Assembly (NCBI GenBank): GCA_023422115.1
Contig: JAEZSA010000192.1
Location: 1-9,471 of the forward strand
From: Bacillota bacterium
GTDB lineage: Bacteria; Bacillota_I; Bacilli_A; ML615J-28; CAG-698
Direction of reading: 5' to 3'
DNA length: 9,471 nucleotides
Shown here: piece by piece, positions 1 through 7,107 of the stretch
Numbering within the stretch: the first letter of the stretch is position 1
How the letters are laid out: every line of letters starts with the position of its first letter
Notes under the pieces: model-generated
What the model was told of the DNA's origin: nothing
The model's input: the letters and a program-made list of their open reading frames with translations, nothing else
Database searches by the model: none
Program-made: the position numbers and the translations under genes

Positions 1-991
1 TAGTTACAGCTAATGATTGTGTTCCACAATTACCAGCAAGTCCAAGAATCATTGGTTGAAAGATGACTAGAATCGTCATACTATCAATTGTAAACAAATA
101 CTCAAATTGAGAAATGATAATTGTAACAAAAATATCAAGGATCAATAAAATACTTAACCATGGCAATCGTTTCTTAATCGATTTAAATACGGATTCATTC
201 GTTTCTTCTTCTTCGGTTAAACCGGCAAATTTTGCATAGTCTTCTTCAGCAACATCAATTAAAGCATCTGTAGCATCATCCATGGTGATGATACCTTTTA
301 AAATGCCGTTTTCCAGAATAGGAAGTTCATAAACGTCATAATCTTTAATGATTTTTAGGGATTCTTCAATATCTTGATCAACATTGGCCCATTGAAAATT
401 GGTATTCATAATGTTATCAATATTACATGGAGATTTCGTAACAATCAATTTTTTTAGATTAATAGTACCCAGTAGAGATCCATTGTTATCTATCACAAAT
501 GAAGTATTGATTGTTTCTACTTCAGGTGCTTGCTGAACAACGATTCTCATGGCCGCTTTTACATCAATACCAGATAAAAATGAGATATAGTGGGTATTCA
601 TGATAGCTCCAGCAGTATCTTCTTTGTATTTTGCTAGTACAGATAGTTCCTCTTGAGTTTCTTTCTCCAACAATTCATATATTGCTTTTGATGTTGATTG
701 TGACATTTCTCCTAAAGTGTCAGCAGCATCATCAGGCTCCATCTCTTCGATAATATCAGCAATTTTTTCTCGATTTAATTCTTGCAAGTATGTGGAAGAA
801 TCATCCAAATAAGAAAAGACATCTGCTAATTTTTCATCACTAAAAATAGTATAGATCTTTTTTCGCTTGTCTTCATCTAATAAGGGGAATACCCTAGCAA
901 TATCATAAGGATGTATTTTCGATAAATTGGTCCTTAAGGTGTTTACATCTTTTGTCTTTTCTAATTGATTTATAATATAGGTTCTTTTCAT
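1..991 (-). CDS. mgtE: MgtE-family Mg2+ transporter, downstream paralogue (partial, runs off the window)
   Basis: Membrane Mg2+ channel/transporter of the MgtE family, cut by the window edge after about 330 codons. The ATG is at 991-989 (protein begins MKRTYIINQLEK). The order seen is a helical MgtE N-terminal domain (about residues 25-120, with IHPYDIARVF and EEMEPDDAADTL), a CBS-domain pair (about 125-250, with EDTAGAIMNTHY and GIITMDDATDAL), then the start of the membrane domain after KKRLPWL. The last visible residues, LAGNCGTQSLAVT, match the conserved MgtE G-N-x-G-T-Q-S-L-A-V stretch, so the missing part should be the remaining membrane helices. The frame is open throughout with no frameshift. 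It follows the full-length paralogue at 1000-2367 by 8 bases with an overlapping SD, so the two are surely co-transcribed. In the known family the cytosolic N and CBS domains sense Mg2+ and gate the pore. The transported ion here (Mg2+, perhaps Co2+) is inferred from family membership. Confidence 0.93.
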   Translation of the reverse strand, partial: MKRTYIINQLEKTKDVNTLRTNLSKIHPYDIARVFPLLDEDKRKKIYTIFSDEKLADVFSYLDDSSTYLQELNREKIADIIEEMEPDDAADTLGEMSQSTSKAIYELLEKETQEELSVLAKYKEDTAGAIMNTHYISFLSGIDVKAAMRIVVQQAPEVETINTSFVIDNNGSLLGTINLKKLIVTKSPCNIDNIMNTNFQWANVDQDIEESLKIIKDYDVYELPILENGILKGIITMDDATDALIDVAEEDYAKFAGLTEEEETNESVFKSIKKRLPWLSILLILDIFVTIIISQFEYLFTIDSMTILVIFQPMILGLAGNCGTQSLAVT

Positions 992-995
992 AAAC

Positions 996-1001
996 TCACC
1001 T
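996..1001 (-). promoter_or_regulatory. Ribosome binding site of the downstream mgtE copy, overlapping the upstream stop
   Basis: On the minus strand AGGTGA ends 4 bases before the ATG at 991. It overlaps the TAG stop (1002-1000) of the upstream mgtE gene. This fixes the start and suggests translational coupling of the two proteins. Confidence 0.75.
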
Positions 1002-2367
1002 ATCGATATAGCCCAAGTAGCAACATGGCTAGATTAAAATAAATCGTAACGGAGATTAAATCGTTCAAAGTTGTAATAAAAGGACCAGAAGCAGCTGCAG
1101 GATCGATTTTTAGTTTTTCAAAGATAATGGGAATGGTTGTTCCAAACAATCCAGAAAGGACTAAAGAAATAAAAATCGAAAGGCTTACAATCAAACTGAT
1201 GATTGTGTTGTCTGCTATTTGATTGTTATTGACTAATAAAAAGAGATAACTTACAACAAAGGCTAAGATTCCTAATAGAAAGCTATTGATTAATGATATT
1301 TTAAATTCTTTGGAAAAATATTTGCGTATTTTTGTTGATGAATTCAATTCTTTTCGTCCTAAACTTCTAATAGTAACAGCTAGTGATTGTGTCCCAAGGT
1401 TACCGGCCATATCGAGAATAAGGGTTTGAAAAAGAACTAAAACAGTAACTTGCTTAATTAGGTTCTCATAGATTCCAATAACATTGGCTACCAAAGAACT
1501 TAAGACTAATAGGATAATTAACCATGGAATTCTTGTAGCAAGGGTTTTAAAAAGAGTTGTTTTTCCTTCTTTTGCTTCACCAATATTTGCTAGTTTTTCC
1601 AAATCTTCATCAGCTTCTTCTTGAATGACATCCAAAGCATCATCCATGGTAATAATTCCAACTAAGGTTTGGTTTTCTAATACGGGAAGAGCATAAGCAT
1701 CATAATTACTGATTTTACTAGAAGCTTCCACAATTGAATCATTTGTATTTACAAAACTAAAGTTCTCGTTCATAATTTCAGATATTTTTTTAGGAGTCCT
1801 AGCAATGATTAACTTCTTCAAATCGAGAATACCAACCAATTTTTTATCACGTGAAACAAATAAAGGATCGATTATTTCAGCTTCATCGGCTTCAGTAATC
1901 AAATATTTCATTGCTTCCTTCACATCCCAATCAGCATTTACTTCGAGATAATTGGTAGTCATGATAGAACCAGCAGTATCTTCTTCATAAGTTCGTAAAT
2001 AATTTAAAGCCTTTTTATCTTCAAATTCTAGGTTTTCTAAATAGGATGAAGCATCCTCTTCTAATTCGTTGATAATATCAACCGCATCATCGGTTTCCAT
2101 TTCGCTTAAAATAGAAGAACCTTGATTAATGTCCAATTCTTTTAGGAAAATTACCGCGTCAACTTCATCTAAATACTCGAAAATATCAGCTAAATCTTCA
2201 TAGGATAAAGCATGATAAATCTTTTTTCTCTCTTCAACAGAGAAATCTAAGAAAGCTTTTGCAATATCATAGGGATGGTATTGCTTTAAAGATTGCGAGA
2301 GATTAAATACACTGCTTTCGTGTTTTACTAAATCTAAAATTTGCTCATAATTTTTTAGTTCTTGCAT
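1000..2367 (-). CDS. mgtE: MgtE-family Mg2+ transporter, full length (455 aa)
   Basis: Complete MgtE channel/transporter of the cytoplasmic membrane, at the usual family length of about 450 residues. An N-terminal helical domain (about residues 25-125, YHPYDIAKAF and acidic repeats such as EMETDDAVDIINELEEDA) is followed by two CBS domains (about 130-255, EEDTAGSIMTTNY and GIITMDDALDVI). Five hydrophobic segments fill about 280-455. Membrane hallmarks include AGNLGTQSLAVT and the terminal DPAAASGPFITTLND. Asp436 in the latter corresponds to the pore aspartate conserved in the family. The ATG at 2367 has an SD (GGTGA, 2378-2374) 6 bases upstream. The gene is first in a two-gene operon with a second mgtE (1-991), driven by the promoter at 2396-2424. 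No long leader is present, so no Mg2+ riboswitch precedes it; control is more likely post-translational through the cytosolic sensor domains. Substrate assignment rests on the family. Confidence 0.95.
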   Translation of the reverse strand: MQELKNYEQILDLVKHESSVFNLSQSLKQYHPYDIAKAFLDFSVEERKKIYHALSYEDLADIFEYLDEVDAVIFLKELDINQGSSILSEMETDDAVDIINELEEDASSYLENLEFEDKKALNYLRTYEEDTAGSIMTTNYLEVNADWDVKEAMKYLITEADEAEIIDPLFVSRDKKLVGILDLKKLIIARTPKKISEIMNENFSFVNTNDSIVEASSKISNYDAYALPVLENQTLVGIITMDDALDVIQEEADEDLEKLANIGEAKEGKTTLFKTLATRIPWLIILLVLSSLVANVIGIYENLIKQVTVLVLFQTLILDMAGNLGTQSLAVTIRSLGRKELNSSTKIRKYFSKEFKISLINSFLLGILAFVVSYLFLLVNNNQIADNTIISLIVSLSIFISLVLSGLFGTTIPIIFEKLKIDPAAASGPFITTLNDLISVTIYFNLAMLLLGLYR

Positions 2368-2395
2368 CTTTAATCACCATCCTTTACCTTTATTT

Positions 2396-2424
2396 ATTAT
2401 AAAACAAATGATTACTTTTGTAAA
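2396..2424 (-). promoter_or_regulatory. Sigma-70-type promoter of the mgtE operon
   Basis: On the minus strand there is a -35 TTTACA (2424-2419), a spacer of exactly 17 bases and a consensus -10 TATAAT (2401-2396). Transcription would start near 2389, giving a leader of about 20 bases that contains only the SD of mgtE. Confidence 0.75.
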
Positions 2425-2445
2425 TTGAAAAGTAGTAAATAAAGA

Positions 2446-2474
2446 TTAACAAACAAGAAAAAACGTGATATAAT
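2446..2474 (+). promoter_or_regulatory. Extended -10 promoter of the EamA transporter gene
   Basis: A -35 TTAACA (2446-2451), a 17-base spacer and a consensus -10 TATAAT (2469-2474) preceded by TGA, an extended -10 element. The start would be near 2481, giving a leader of about 50 bases. It stands back to back with the mgtE promoter; the two -35 boxes are 21 bases apart. Confidence 0.7.
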
Positions 2475-2515
2475 TGTCATGGTAAATTTATTGAGAATGT
2501 TGTGTATAGGATATT

Positions 2516-2522
2516 GGAGATG
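2516..2522 (+). promoter_or_regulatory. Ribosome binding site deciding a GTG start
   Basis: GGAGATG lies 9 bases before the GTG at 2532. An in-frame TAG at 2526-2528 blocks any earlier start. The ATG at 2520 and the GTG at 2522 are in other frames and stop within a few codons. GTG is therefore the best start for the EamA gene. Confidence 0.6.
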
Positions 2523-2531
2523 TGTTAGAAC

Positions 2532-3437
2532 GTGACAAAAAGTAAGGCGAATTTATTATTATTCGTTGTAGCAATATTTTGGGGATTAGGAACTTGCATG
2601 ATGAAATTAGCGACGAGTGCTAATCTGTTAACAGGATTATTAAATGGTATCAGGGGGTTCATTTTTGCTTTATTATCATTGATTTTTTTTGGAAAAAGAA
2701 TAATAAGGATGACAAAAAGAGAGTTTAAATTAGCACTCATAGCAGGACTAATCAATACTTGTGGTTTTATCGTTCAAACAATAGGAATTACTAGTACAAC
2801 CCCAGCAAAATGTGGATTTATTACAGGAACTTACATTGTGTTCATTCCTCTTTTTATATTTTTTATCTATCATCAAAAAATTAAAGTGAATCATTTGATT
2901 AGTGTTGTTGTAGCTTTGATTGGTATGGCAATTCTAACAGGAATATATAAAGAACAGGGTCAATTTAATCGTGGGGATTTACTATCTTTAATCAGTGCTA
3001 TGTTTTATGCATTATCCATTGCTTATCTAGGTAATACAGCCAAAGACATCGATTTTAGTATTGTTGCTTTTATGTTAGGAATTACATTAATGGTTGGGGG
3101 AACCTGTTGGTGGCTCATTTTTGAAAAGACTTCTTTTGGTTCAATTGTTATGAAAGACGCTATTATTTCTATCCTATATTTAAGTGTTGTGACTTCTTTC
3201 ATTTGCCAATCGATTCAAATATTTGCTCTGAAACATACAAAAACAGTTCTTGCAGGATTAATTCTTATGTTAGAAGGTTTCTTTGCTTTGGTGTTTTCTA
3301 TTTTACTTGGATATGATGTACTATCTAATGACTTAATTATTGGAGGTACAATTATGACAATTGCTTTCGTCCTGGCAGAAATATCATTTAAACAAAAGAA
3401 AAAGAATGTTACCTATGAGGAAATTACTGTAACATAA
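2532..3437 (+). CDS. EamA-family drug/metabolite transporter (DMT superfamily), 301 aa
   Basis: Integral membrane permease with the two-fold EamA repeat, about 10 hydrophobic helices and a usual family length near 300 residues. Repeat 1 (about 8-140) opens with the characteristic AIFWGLGTCMMKLA. Repeat 2 (about 150-288) opens with GDLLSLISAMFYAL and ends in a hydrophobic helix with a Gly-rich IIGGTIM. The C-terminus is a short charged cytosolic tail (KQKKKN onward). The family exports or imports small metabolites such as amino acids, nucleosides or drugs; nothing in the sequence or neighbours fixes a substrate. It starts with GTG and is transcribed from 2446-2474, divergently from the mgtE genes. 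It is probably monocistronic, although no convincing terminator was found in the 67 bases before the next gene, so some read-through into it is possible. Confidence 0.9.
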   Translation: MTKSKANLLLFVVAIFWGLGTCMMKLATSANLLTGLLNGIRGFIFALLSLIFFGKRIIRMTKREFKLALIAGLINTCGFIVQTIGITSTTPAKCGFITGTYIVFIPLFIFFIYHQKIKVNHLISVVVALIGMAILTGIYKEQGQFNRGDLLSLISAMFYALSIAYLGNTAKDIDFSIVAFMLGITLMVGGTCWWLIFEKTSFGSIVMKDAIISILYLSVVTSFICQSIQIFALKHTKTVLAGLILMLEGFFALVFSILLGYDVLSNDLIIGGTIMTIAFVLAEISFKQKKKNVTYEEITVT

Positions 3438-3447
3438 AAAGAAAAGT

Positions 3448-3476
3448 TTTATCAAGGCATAAAAAAATGTTAAAAT
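3448..3476 (+). promoter_or_regulatory. Possible extended -10 promoter of the Ig-CHAP gene
   Basis: A -10 TAAAAT (3471-3476) preceded by TGT, with a weak -35 TTTATC (3448-3453) at 17 bases. The start would be near 3483. The SD GAGG (3494-3497) lies 7 bases before the ATG at 3505. The -35 is poor, so the call rests mainly on the extended -10. Confidence 0.4.
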
Positions 3477-3504
3477 AAAGCAACGTAATCAATGAGGGAT
3501 AACT

Positions 3505-5766
3505 ATGAATGGAAATGTAAAAATAAAAAAAATATTAATATTCACCTTACTATTTGTTATTTTTTATAGCAATGGCTGTGGTGAATCACAAGCAAAATTC
3601 ACGAGTAACACGATTATTTTTTCCGATGAGGTAGTAAAAGCAATCCCAGTTACGAATGAAAATGCAAAGTTTATTATTGAAAATCAAGAGATTATTGAGA
3701 TTGTTGATGGACAAATATATCCCCTAGAAGCAGGGAAAACAAAGGTAACAATTGAGAACACGACAGAGACTCTAGAAGTAATTGTCTTACCTAAAGTATC
3801 CTTTTCCACTACTTTATATGAAACAGAAGTTGTTGAATTAGACATTGAAAATTATTATGGCGATATTCATGATTTTGAATTTGTTGTTGAGGATAGTAAT
3901 ATTATTACAATTGATGATATCACTTTGATAGCATTAAAACCAGGAACAACTAATGTAACAATCACATTAAAAGAAGATCAAGAAGTATCGTTAACAATAA
4001 GCATCGAGGTTGGTGTGAAAAAACCTATCATTGTATTATCAGCCAATGAAGTTTTGGTTGACGATGTCTTTCAAGTAAGCATAGAAAATTATAATGAAGA
4101 ATTTGATTATACTTCAAGCGATGAATCAATCTTAGAAATAATCGGGTCTGCTGTATTTGCTTTGAAAGTAGGAACGGCAACCATCACAGCAACATCGAGA
4201 AGCAATAATGATATAGTGGGAACTATTGATATTGTTGTCAAGGGACAATATCCAATTTTAAGAGCAAAAGCCATTGATTATAAAGTTGGTCAAACATTTA
4301 CAATTGATATTACCAATTATCAGGATTACCATTCATTTGAATGGATGATAAGCGATGACAAAATAATATCAATAGATAAGGATTATCAAATAACTGCATT
4401 AGCACCCGGTAATGTTAAGATTACGGTTGTAAATAAAGAGGATCCGGATCTAAGTGCAACAATTGACTTAATTATTTATCCAGTAAAACCGATTCTTCAA
4501 ATTGCAAACACGACAATTCAAGTAGGCCAAAAAGTTAAGTTGGAGATTTTAAATTACACGAACAAAGAGGACTTTATCTGGGAAATAGAGGATACTAGTA
4601 TTATACAGATGGAAAATTATCTGGTAGAAGCGCTACGTATAGGATCTACTTTAGTAACAATAACTTCAAAACTAGATACTAATTTAACAGATAGTATCAT
4701 GGTAACTGTGATTCCTATTCTTCCTAATTTGAGTGCTACGTACGAAAATATGCGCGTTGGTGATATTGGTTATCTTTGGATAAACAATCTAGATCAAGTA
4801 GGAGCTTTAAAAGATGACTTCCTATTTATAGTAGATGACCCAACCATTATCCAACTTGAAAATGATAAAATGACAGCACTGAAAGAAGGGACTGCTATTA
4901 TTACTGTAACCTTAAAAGAAAACAGTGTTGTTCGTGCCGAATATACAATCCATGTAACAAAAACTAGTACTAAGAAAACTGAAAACGGAGAAATTGGGGA
5001 AGGACCATTATTATTATTCACTCAAGAAGAGGGAGCAAAACTTCATGCTGGAGTGATGTCTCATGTATATGTAGATCAAGCATTAGTAGCAGGTAATTAT
5101 CGTTGGGTAACATCGGATAGTACGATTGCTACTGTGAATGATCAAGGTAGAGTAATTGCAATAGCTGAAGGTAAAGTAATGATCACCGCTGTTTTGAAAG
5201 AAAACAAAGAAATAAAAGGGACTATTATATTAACAATATATGGAGAACCTAATGTTGACTATGTCAGTCGTTTAATCGCAATAGCAACAGAAGAATTGGG
5301 GTATGTTGAAGGACCTAATAACGATACGAAATATGGTGCGTGGTATAATTTAAACTATGAAGCATGGTGTGCTATGTTTGTATCGTGGTGTTGTTATGAA
5401 GCAGGTATTTCAACAAAAATAGTTCCCCGATATTGTGGGTGTACAGCAGGTATGGCTTGGTTTGTAAATGAAGGCCGATTTGGAGCTCGTGGTGAATATA
5501 CACCAAAACCTGGTGATATTGCATTTTATCGCGATGCAGATCAATCAACTGGTTCGACACATACAGGAATTGTTATTGCTGTAGATGATAACCGCGTTTA
5601 TACTATTGAAGGAAATACCTCAAACATGGTTGCAAAAAGAAGTTACCTATTAACCAATACTTATATTGTTGGTTATGGTATTCCAAATTATCCAAGTTTT
5701 GATGGACAAAGTGGCAGTGGTGATACAGGAGGATCAACTCCTGGAGAGGGTCATTCCACCAATTAA
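3505..5766 (+). CDS. Surface protein with about seven Ig-like modules and a C-terminal CHAP peptidoglycan hydrolase domain (753 aa)
   Basis: Predicted exported cell-wall hydrolase. The signal segment (residues 1-24, charged KIKK then ILIFTLLFVIF) leads to Cys25, a possible lipidation site, though the box SNGC lacks the usual aliphatic residue at -3. About seven BIG2-like beta modules follow at roughly 31-97, 98-172, 175-248, 251-329, 330-407, 408-490 and 502-581. Each ends in a variant of the signature A-L-x-x-G-x-x-x-V/I-T (for example IALKPGTTNVTIT, FALKVGTATITAT, TALKEGTAIITVT). The CHAP domain spans about 584-735 with catalytic Cys622 (EAWCAMFVSWC), His686 (STHTGIV) and the polar pair Glu702/Asn704 (IEGNTS). 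CHAP domains cleave peptidoglycan as amidases or endopeptidases; which bond is cut here is unknown. A Gly/Ser-rich tail (736-753) ends the protein with no wall-sorting motif. The Ig modules probably act as a stalk or binder. It ends at a strong terminator and is transcribed apart from its neighbours. Confidence 0.88.
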   Translation: MNGNVKIKKILIFTLLFVIFYSNGCGESQAKFTSNTIIFSDEVVKAIPVTNENAKFIIENQEIIEIVDGQIYPLEAGKTKVTIENTTETLEVIVLPKVSFSTTLYETEVVELDIENYYGDIHDFEFVVEDSNIITIDDITLIALKPGTTNVTITLKEDQEVSLTISIEVGVKKPIIVLSANEVLVDDVFQVSIENYNEEFDYTSSDESILEIIGSAVFALKVGTATITATSRSNNDIVGTIDIVVKGQYPILRAKAIDYKVGQTFTIDITNYQDYHSFEWMISDDKIISIDKDYQITALAPGNVKITVVNKEDPDLSATIDLIIYPVKPILQIANTTIQVGQKVKLEILNYTNKEDFIWEIEDTSIIQMENYLVEALRIGSTLVTITSKLDTNLTDSIMVTVIPILPNLSATYENMRVGDIGYLWINNLDQVGALKDDFLFIVDDPTIIQLENDKMTALKEGTAIITVTLKENSVVRAEYTIHVTKTSTKKTENGEIGEGPLLLFTQEEGAKLHAGVMSHVYVDQALVAGNYRWVTSDSTIATVNDQGRVIAIAEGKVMITAVLKENKEIKGTIILTIYGEPNVDYVSRLIAIATEELGYVEGPNNDTKYGAWYNLNYEAWCAMFVSWCCYEAGISTKIVPRYCGCTAGMAWFVNEGRFGARGEYTPKPGDIAFYRDADQSTGSTHTGIVIAVDDNRVYTIEGNTSNMVAKRSYLLTNTYIVGYGIPNYPSFDGQSGSGDTGGSTPGEGHSTN

Positions 5767-5783
5767 AATTTTTTAAATGACAA

Positions 5784-5825
5784 GTTTCCAAAGAAATAAC
5801 TTTCTTTGGAAACCTTTTTATTTTT
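5784..5825 (+). terminator. Rho-independent terminator of the Ig-CHAP gene
   Basis: A perfect 13-bp stem (5784-5796 GTTTCCAAAGAAA with 5801-5813), a 4-base loop TAAC and then CTTTTTATTTTTG. It begins 17 bases after the stop at 5764-5766. Confidence 0.9.
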
Positions 5826-5843
5826 GTTTTTTTGTGATATAAT
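5815..5843 (+). promoter_or_regulatory. Extended -10 promoter of the M29-GH18-GDPD operon
   Basis: A consensus TATAAT (5838-5843) preceded by TGA forms an extended -10. The -35 position (TTTTTA, 5815-5820) is weak and lies inside the T-tract of the preceding terminator. The start would be near 5850, only about 16 bases before the ATG. Confidence 0.65.
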
Positions 5844-5853
5844 ACTAGAAAAT

Positions 5854-5860
5854 AGGAGGA
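5854..5860 (+). promoter_or_regulatory. Ribosome binding site that sets the aminopeptidase start
   Basis: A consensus AGGAGGA ends 5 bases before the ATG at 5866. The frame is open 20 codons further upstream from a TTG at 5806, but that start lies inside the terminator hairpin and upstream of the promoter -10. The ATG at 5866 is the real start. Confidence 0.9.
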
Positions 5861-5865
5861 AAAAT

Positions 5866-7098
5866 ATGAACCATAAATTATTAAAAAAATTTGCTGATTT
5901 AGCAGTAAAAGTAGGTGTAAATGTTCAAAAAGAACAGATTTTAGTTGTAAATTCGCCAGTGGAATGTACAGAACTAACAAGATTAATTGTTGAGAGTGGA
6001 TATGAAGCAGGTGCTAGTTTTGTCATGGTACGCTATACGGATGACATTGTTAATAAAACAATGTTTACTTATGCACCAATGGAAGTCTTAACAGATGTTC
6101 CTCAATATATGATTGAACAATATAAGTTCATTGTTGATAATAAAGCAGCAGTTATCTCAATTAGTGCTCCAACCCCAGGGTTGATGAAAGATATCGACCC
6201 ATCTAAATTGCAAGCCTCAGCAAAAGCTTCCAATGAAAAAGTTGGCTTTTATCGTAAGCACATGATGAGTAATGGTGCTCAATGGCTTGTAATAGCAGCT
6301 CCTACATTGGCTTGGGCAACAAAAGTATTTCCAAATGAAAATCCTGATACAGTCGTTGACAAATTGTGGGAAGCTATTTTATCTGCTTCGCGAGTAACAG
6401 AAGAGAATGATCCAGTTCAAGAATGGAATCAACACATAGAAAAATTAGCAAAACATAACAAGATGCTAAATGATTTTAATTTTAAAACATTACTATTTAA
6501 GAGTGCAACAGGAACTGATTTAACAATCGAATTAGTAGAAGACCACATTTGGGGAGGCGGTGGTGAAACCGCAAAGACAGGTGTTTACTTTGCCCCTAAT
6601 ATTCCAACAGAAGAAACATTTACAATGCCTCATAGTCATAAAGTAAATGGAAAAGTTGTTGCAACAATGCCGCTTAATTATCAAGGGAAGTTGATAGAAG
6701 AATTTTATTTAGTATTCAAAGATGGCAAAGTAGTAGATTATGATGCGAAGAAAGAAAAAGAAGCCTTAAAAAGTCTTCTTGAATTAGATGAAGGTAGTTC
6801 ACGCTTAGGAGAAGTTGCCTTGATTTCTTATGATTCTCCAATATCCAATACTGGAATACTATTTTATAACACTTTATTTGATGAGAATGCTTCTTGCCAC
6901 TTAGCACTAGGTAATGCTTATACGATGAATATGAAAAATGCCAATGACTTATCAGAAGAGGAATTACTTGCAAGAGGATATAATAAATCTCTCACTCATG
7001 TTGACTTTATGTTTGGTAGTAAAGATATGGATATTGTTGGAATTAAACAAGATGGTAGTAAGATTCAAATATTTAAGGATGGAAACTTTGTTTTCTAA
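5866..7098 (+). CDS. M29-family metallo-aminopeptidase (AmpS/PepS/AmpT type), 410 aa
   Basis: Cytoplasmic aminopeptidase that removes N-terminal residues from peptides with a two-metal centre. The length of 410 matches the family. The expected metal ligands are all visible: Glu249/Glu250 in NIPTEETFTMPH, Glu316 in RLGEVALI, His345 in ASCHLALGNAY, and His378 and Asp380 in THVDFMFGS. Tyr352 after LALGNA fits the family catalytic tyrosine. The C-terminal half (about 235-410) holds the catalytic domain and the N-terminal part (1-230) the mixed alpha/beta domain. There is no signal peptide, so it acts in the cytosol, presumably on imported or turnover peptides. It is the first gene of a three-gene operon: promoter 5815-5843, SD 5854-5860, then the GH18 gene 9 bases downstream. 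The family has broad specificity and the preferred substrate cannot be read from the sequence. Confidence 0.94.
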   Translation: MNHKLLKKFADLAVKVGVNVQKEQILVVNSPVECTELTRLIVESGYEAGASFVMVRYTDDIVNKTMFTYAPMEVLTDVPQYMIEQYKFIVDNKAAVISISAPTPGLMKDIDPSKLQASAKASNEKVGFYRKHMMSNGAQWLVIAAPTLAWATKVFPNENPDTVVDKLWEAILSASRVTEENDPVQEWNQHIEKLAKHNKMLNDFNFKTLLFKSATGTDLTIELVEDHIWGGGGETAKTGVYFAPNIPTEETFTMPHSHKVNGKVVATMPLNYQGKLIEEFYLVFKDGKVVDYDAKKEKEALKSLLELDEGSSRLGEVALISYDSPISNTGILFYNTLFDENASCHLALGNAYTMNMKNANDLSEEELLARGYNKSLTHVDFMFGSKDMDIVGIKQDGSKIQIFKDGNFVF

Positions 7099-7107
7099 AT
7101 AAAACCA

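Noticed and set aside
2368..2531. Mg2+-sensing riboswitch before mgtE or a structured leader before the EamA gene
   Set aside because: The mgtE leader is only about 20 bases and the EamA leader about 50 bases. Neither can hold an M-box, and no strong hairpin was seen.
3447..3465. Inverted repeat TTTTAT / ATAAAA after the EamA gene as a terminator
   Set aside because: The stem is only 6 A-T pairs and is not followed by a T-tract, so it is expected by chance in AT-rich DNA.
5806..5865. A 20-codon N-terminal extension of the aminopeptidase from TTG at 5806
   Set aside because: It lies in the terminator stem and upstream of the promoter -10, and the consensus SD points to the ATG at 5866. The metal-ligand positions also fit the family numbering only with the shorter protein.
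4794..5980. Antisense open frames within the Ig-CHAP gene and across its terminator
   Set aside because: They overlap conserved coding sequence, have no plausible translation signals, and their low-complexity products resemble nothing known.
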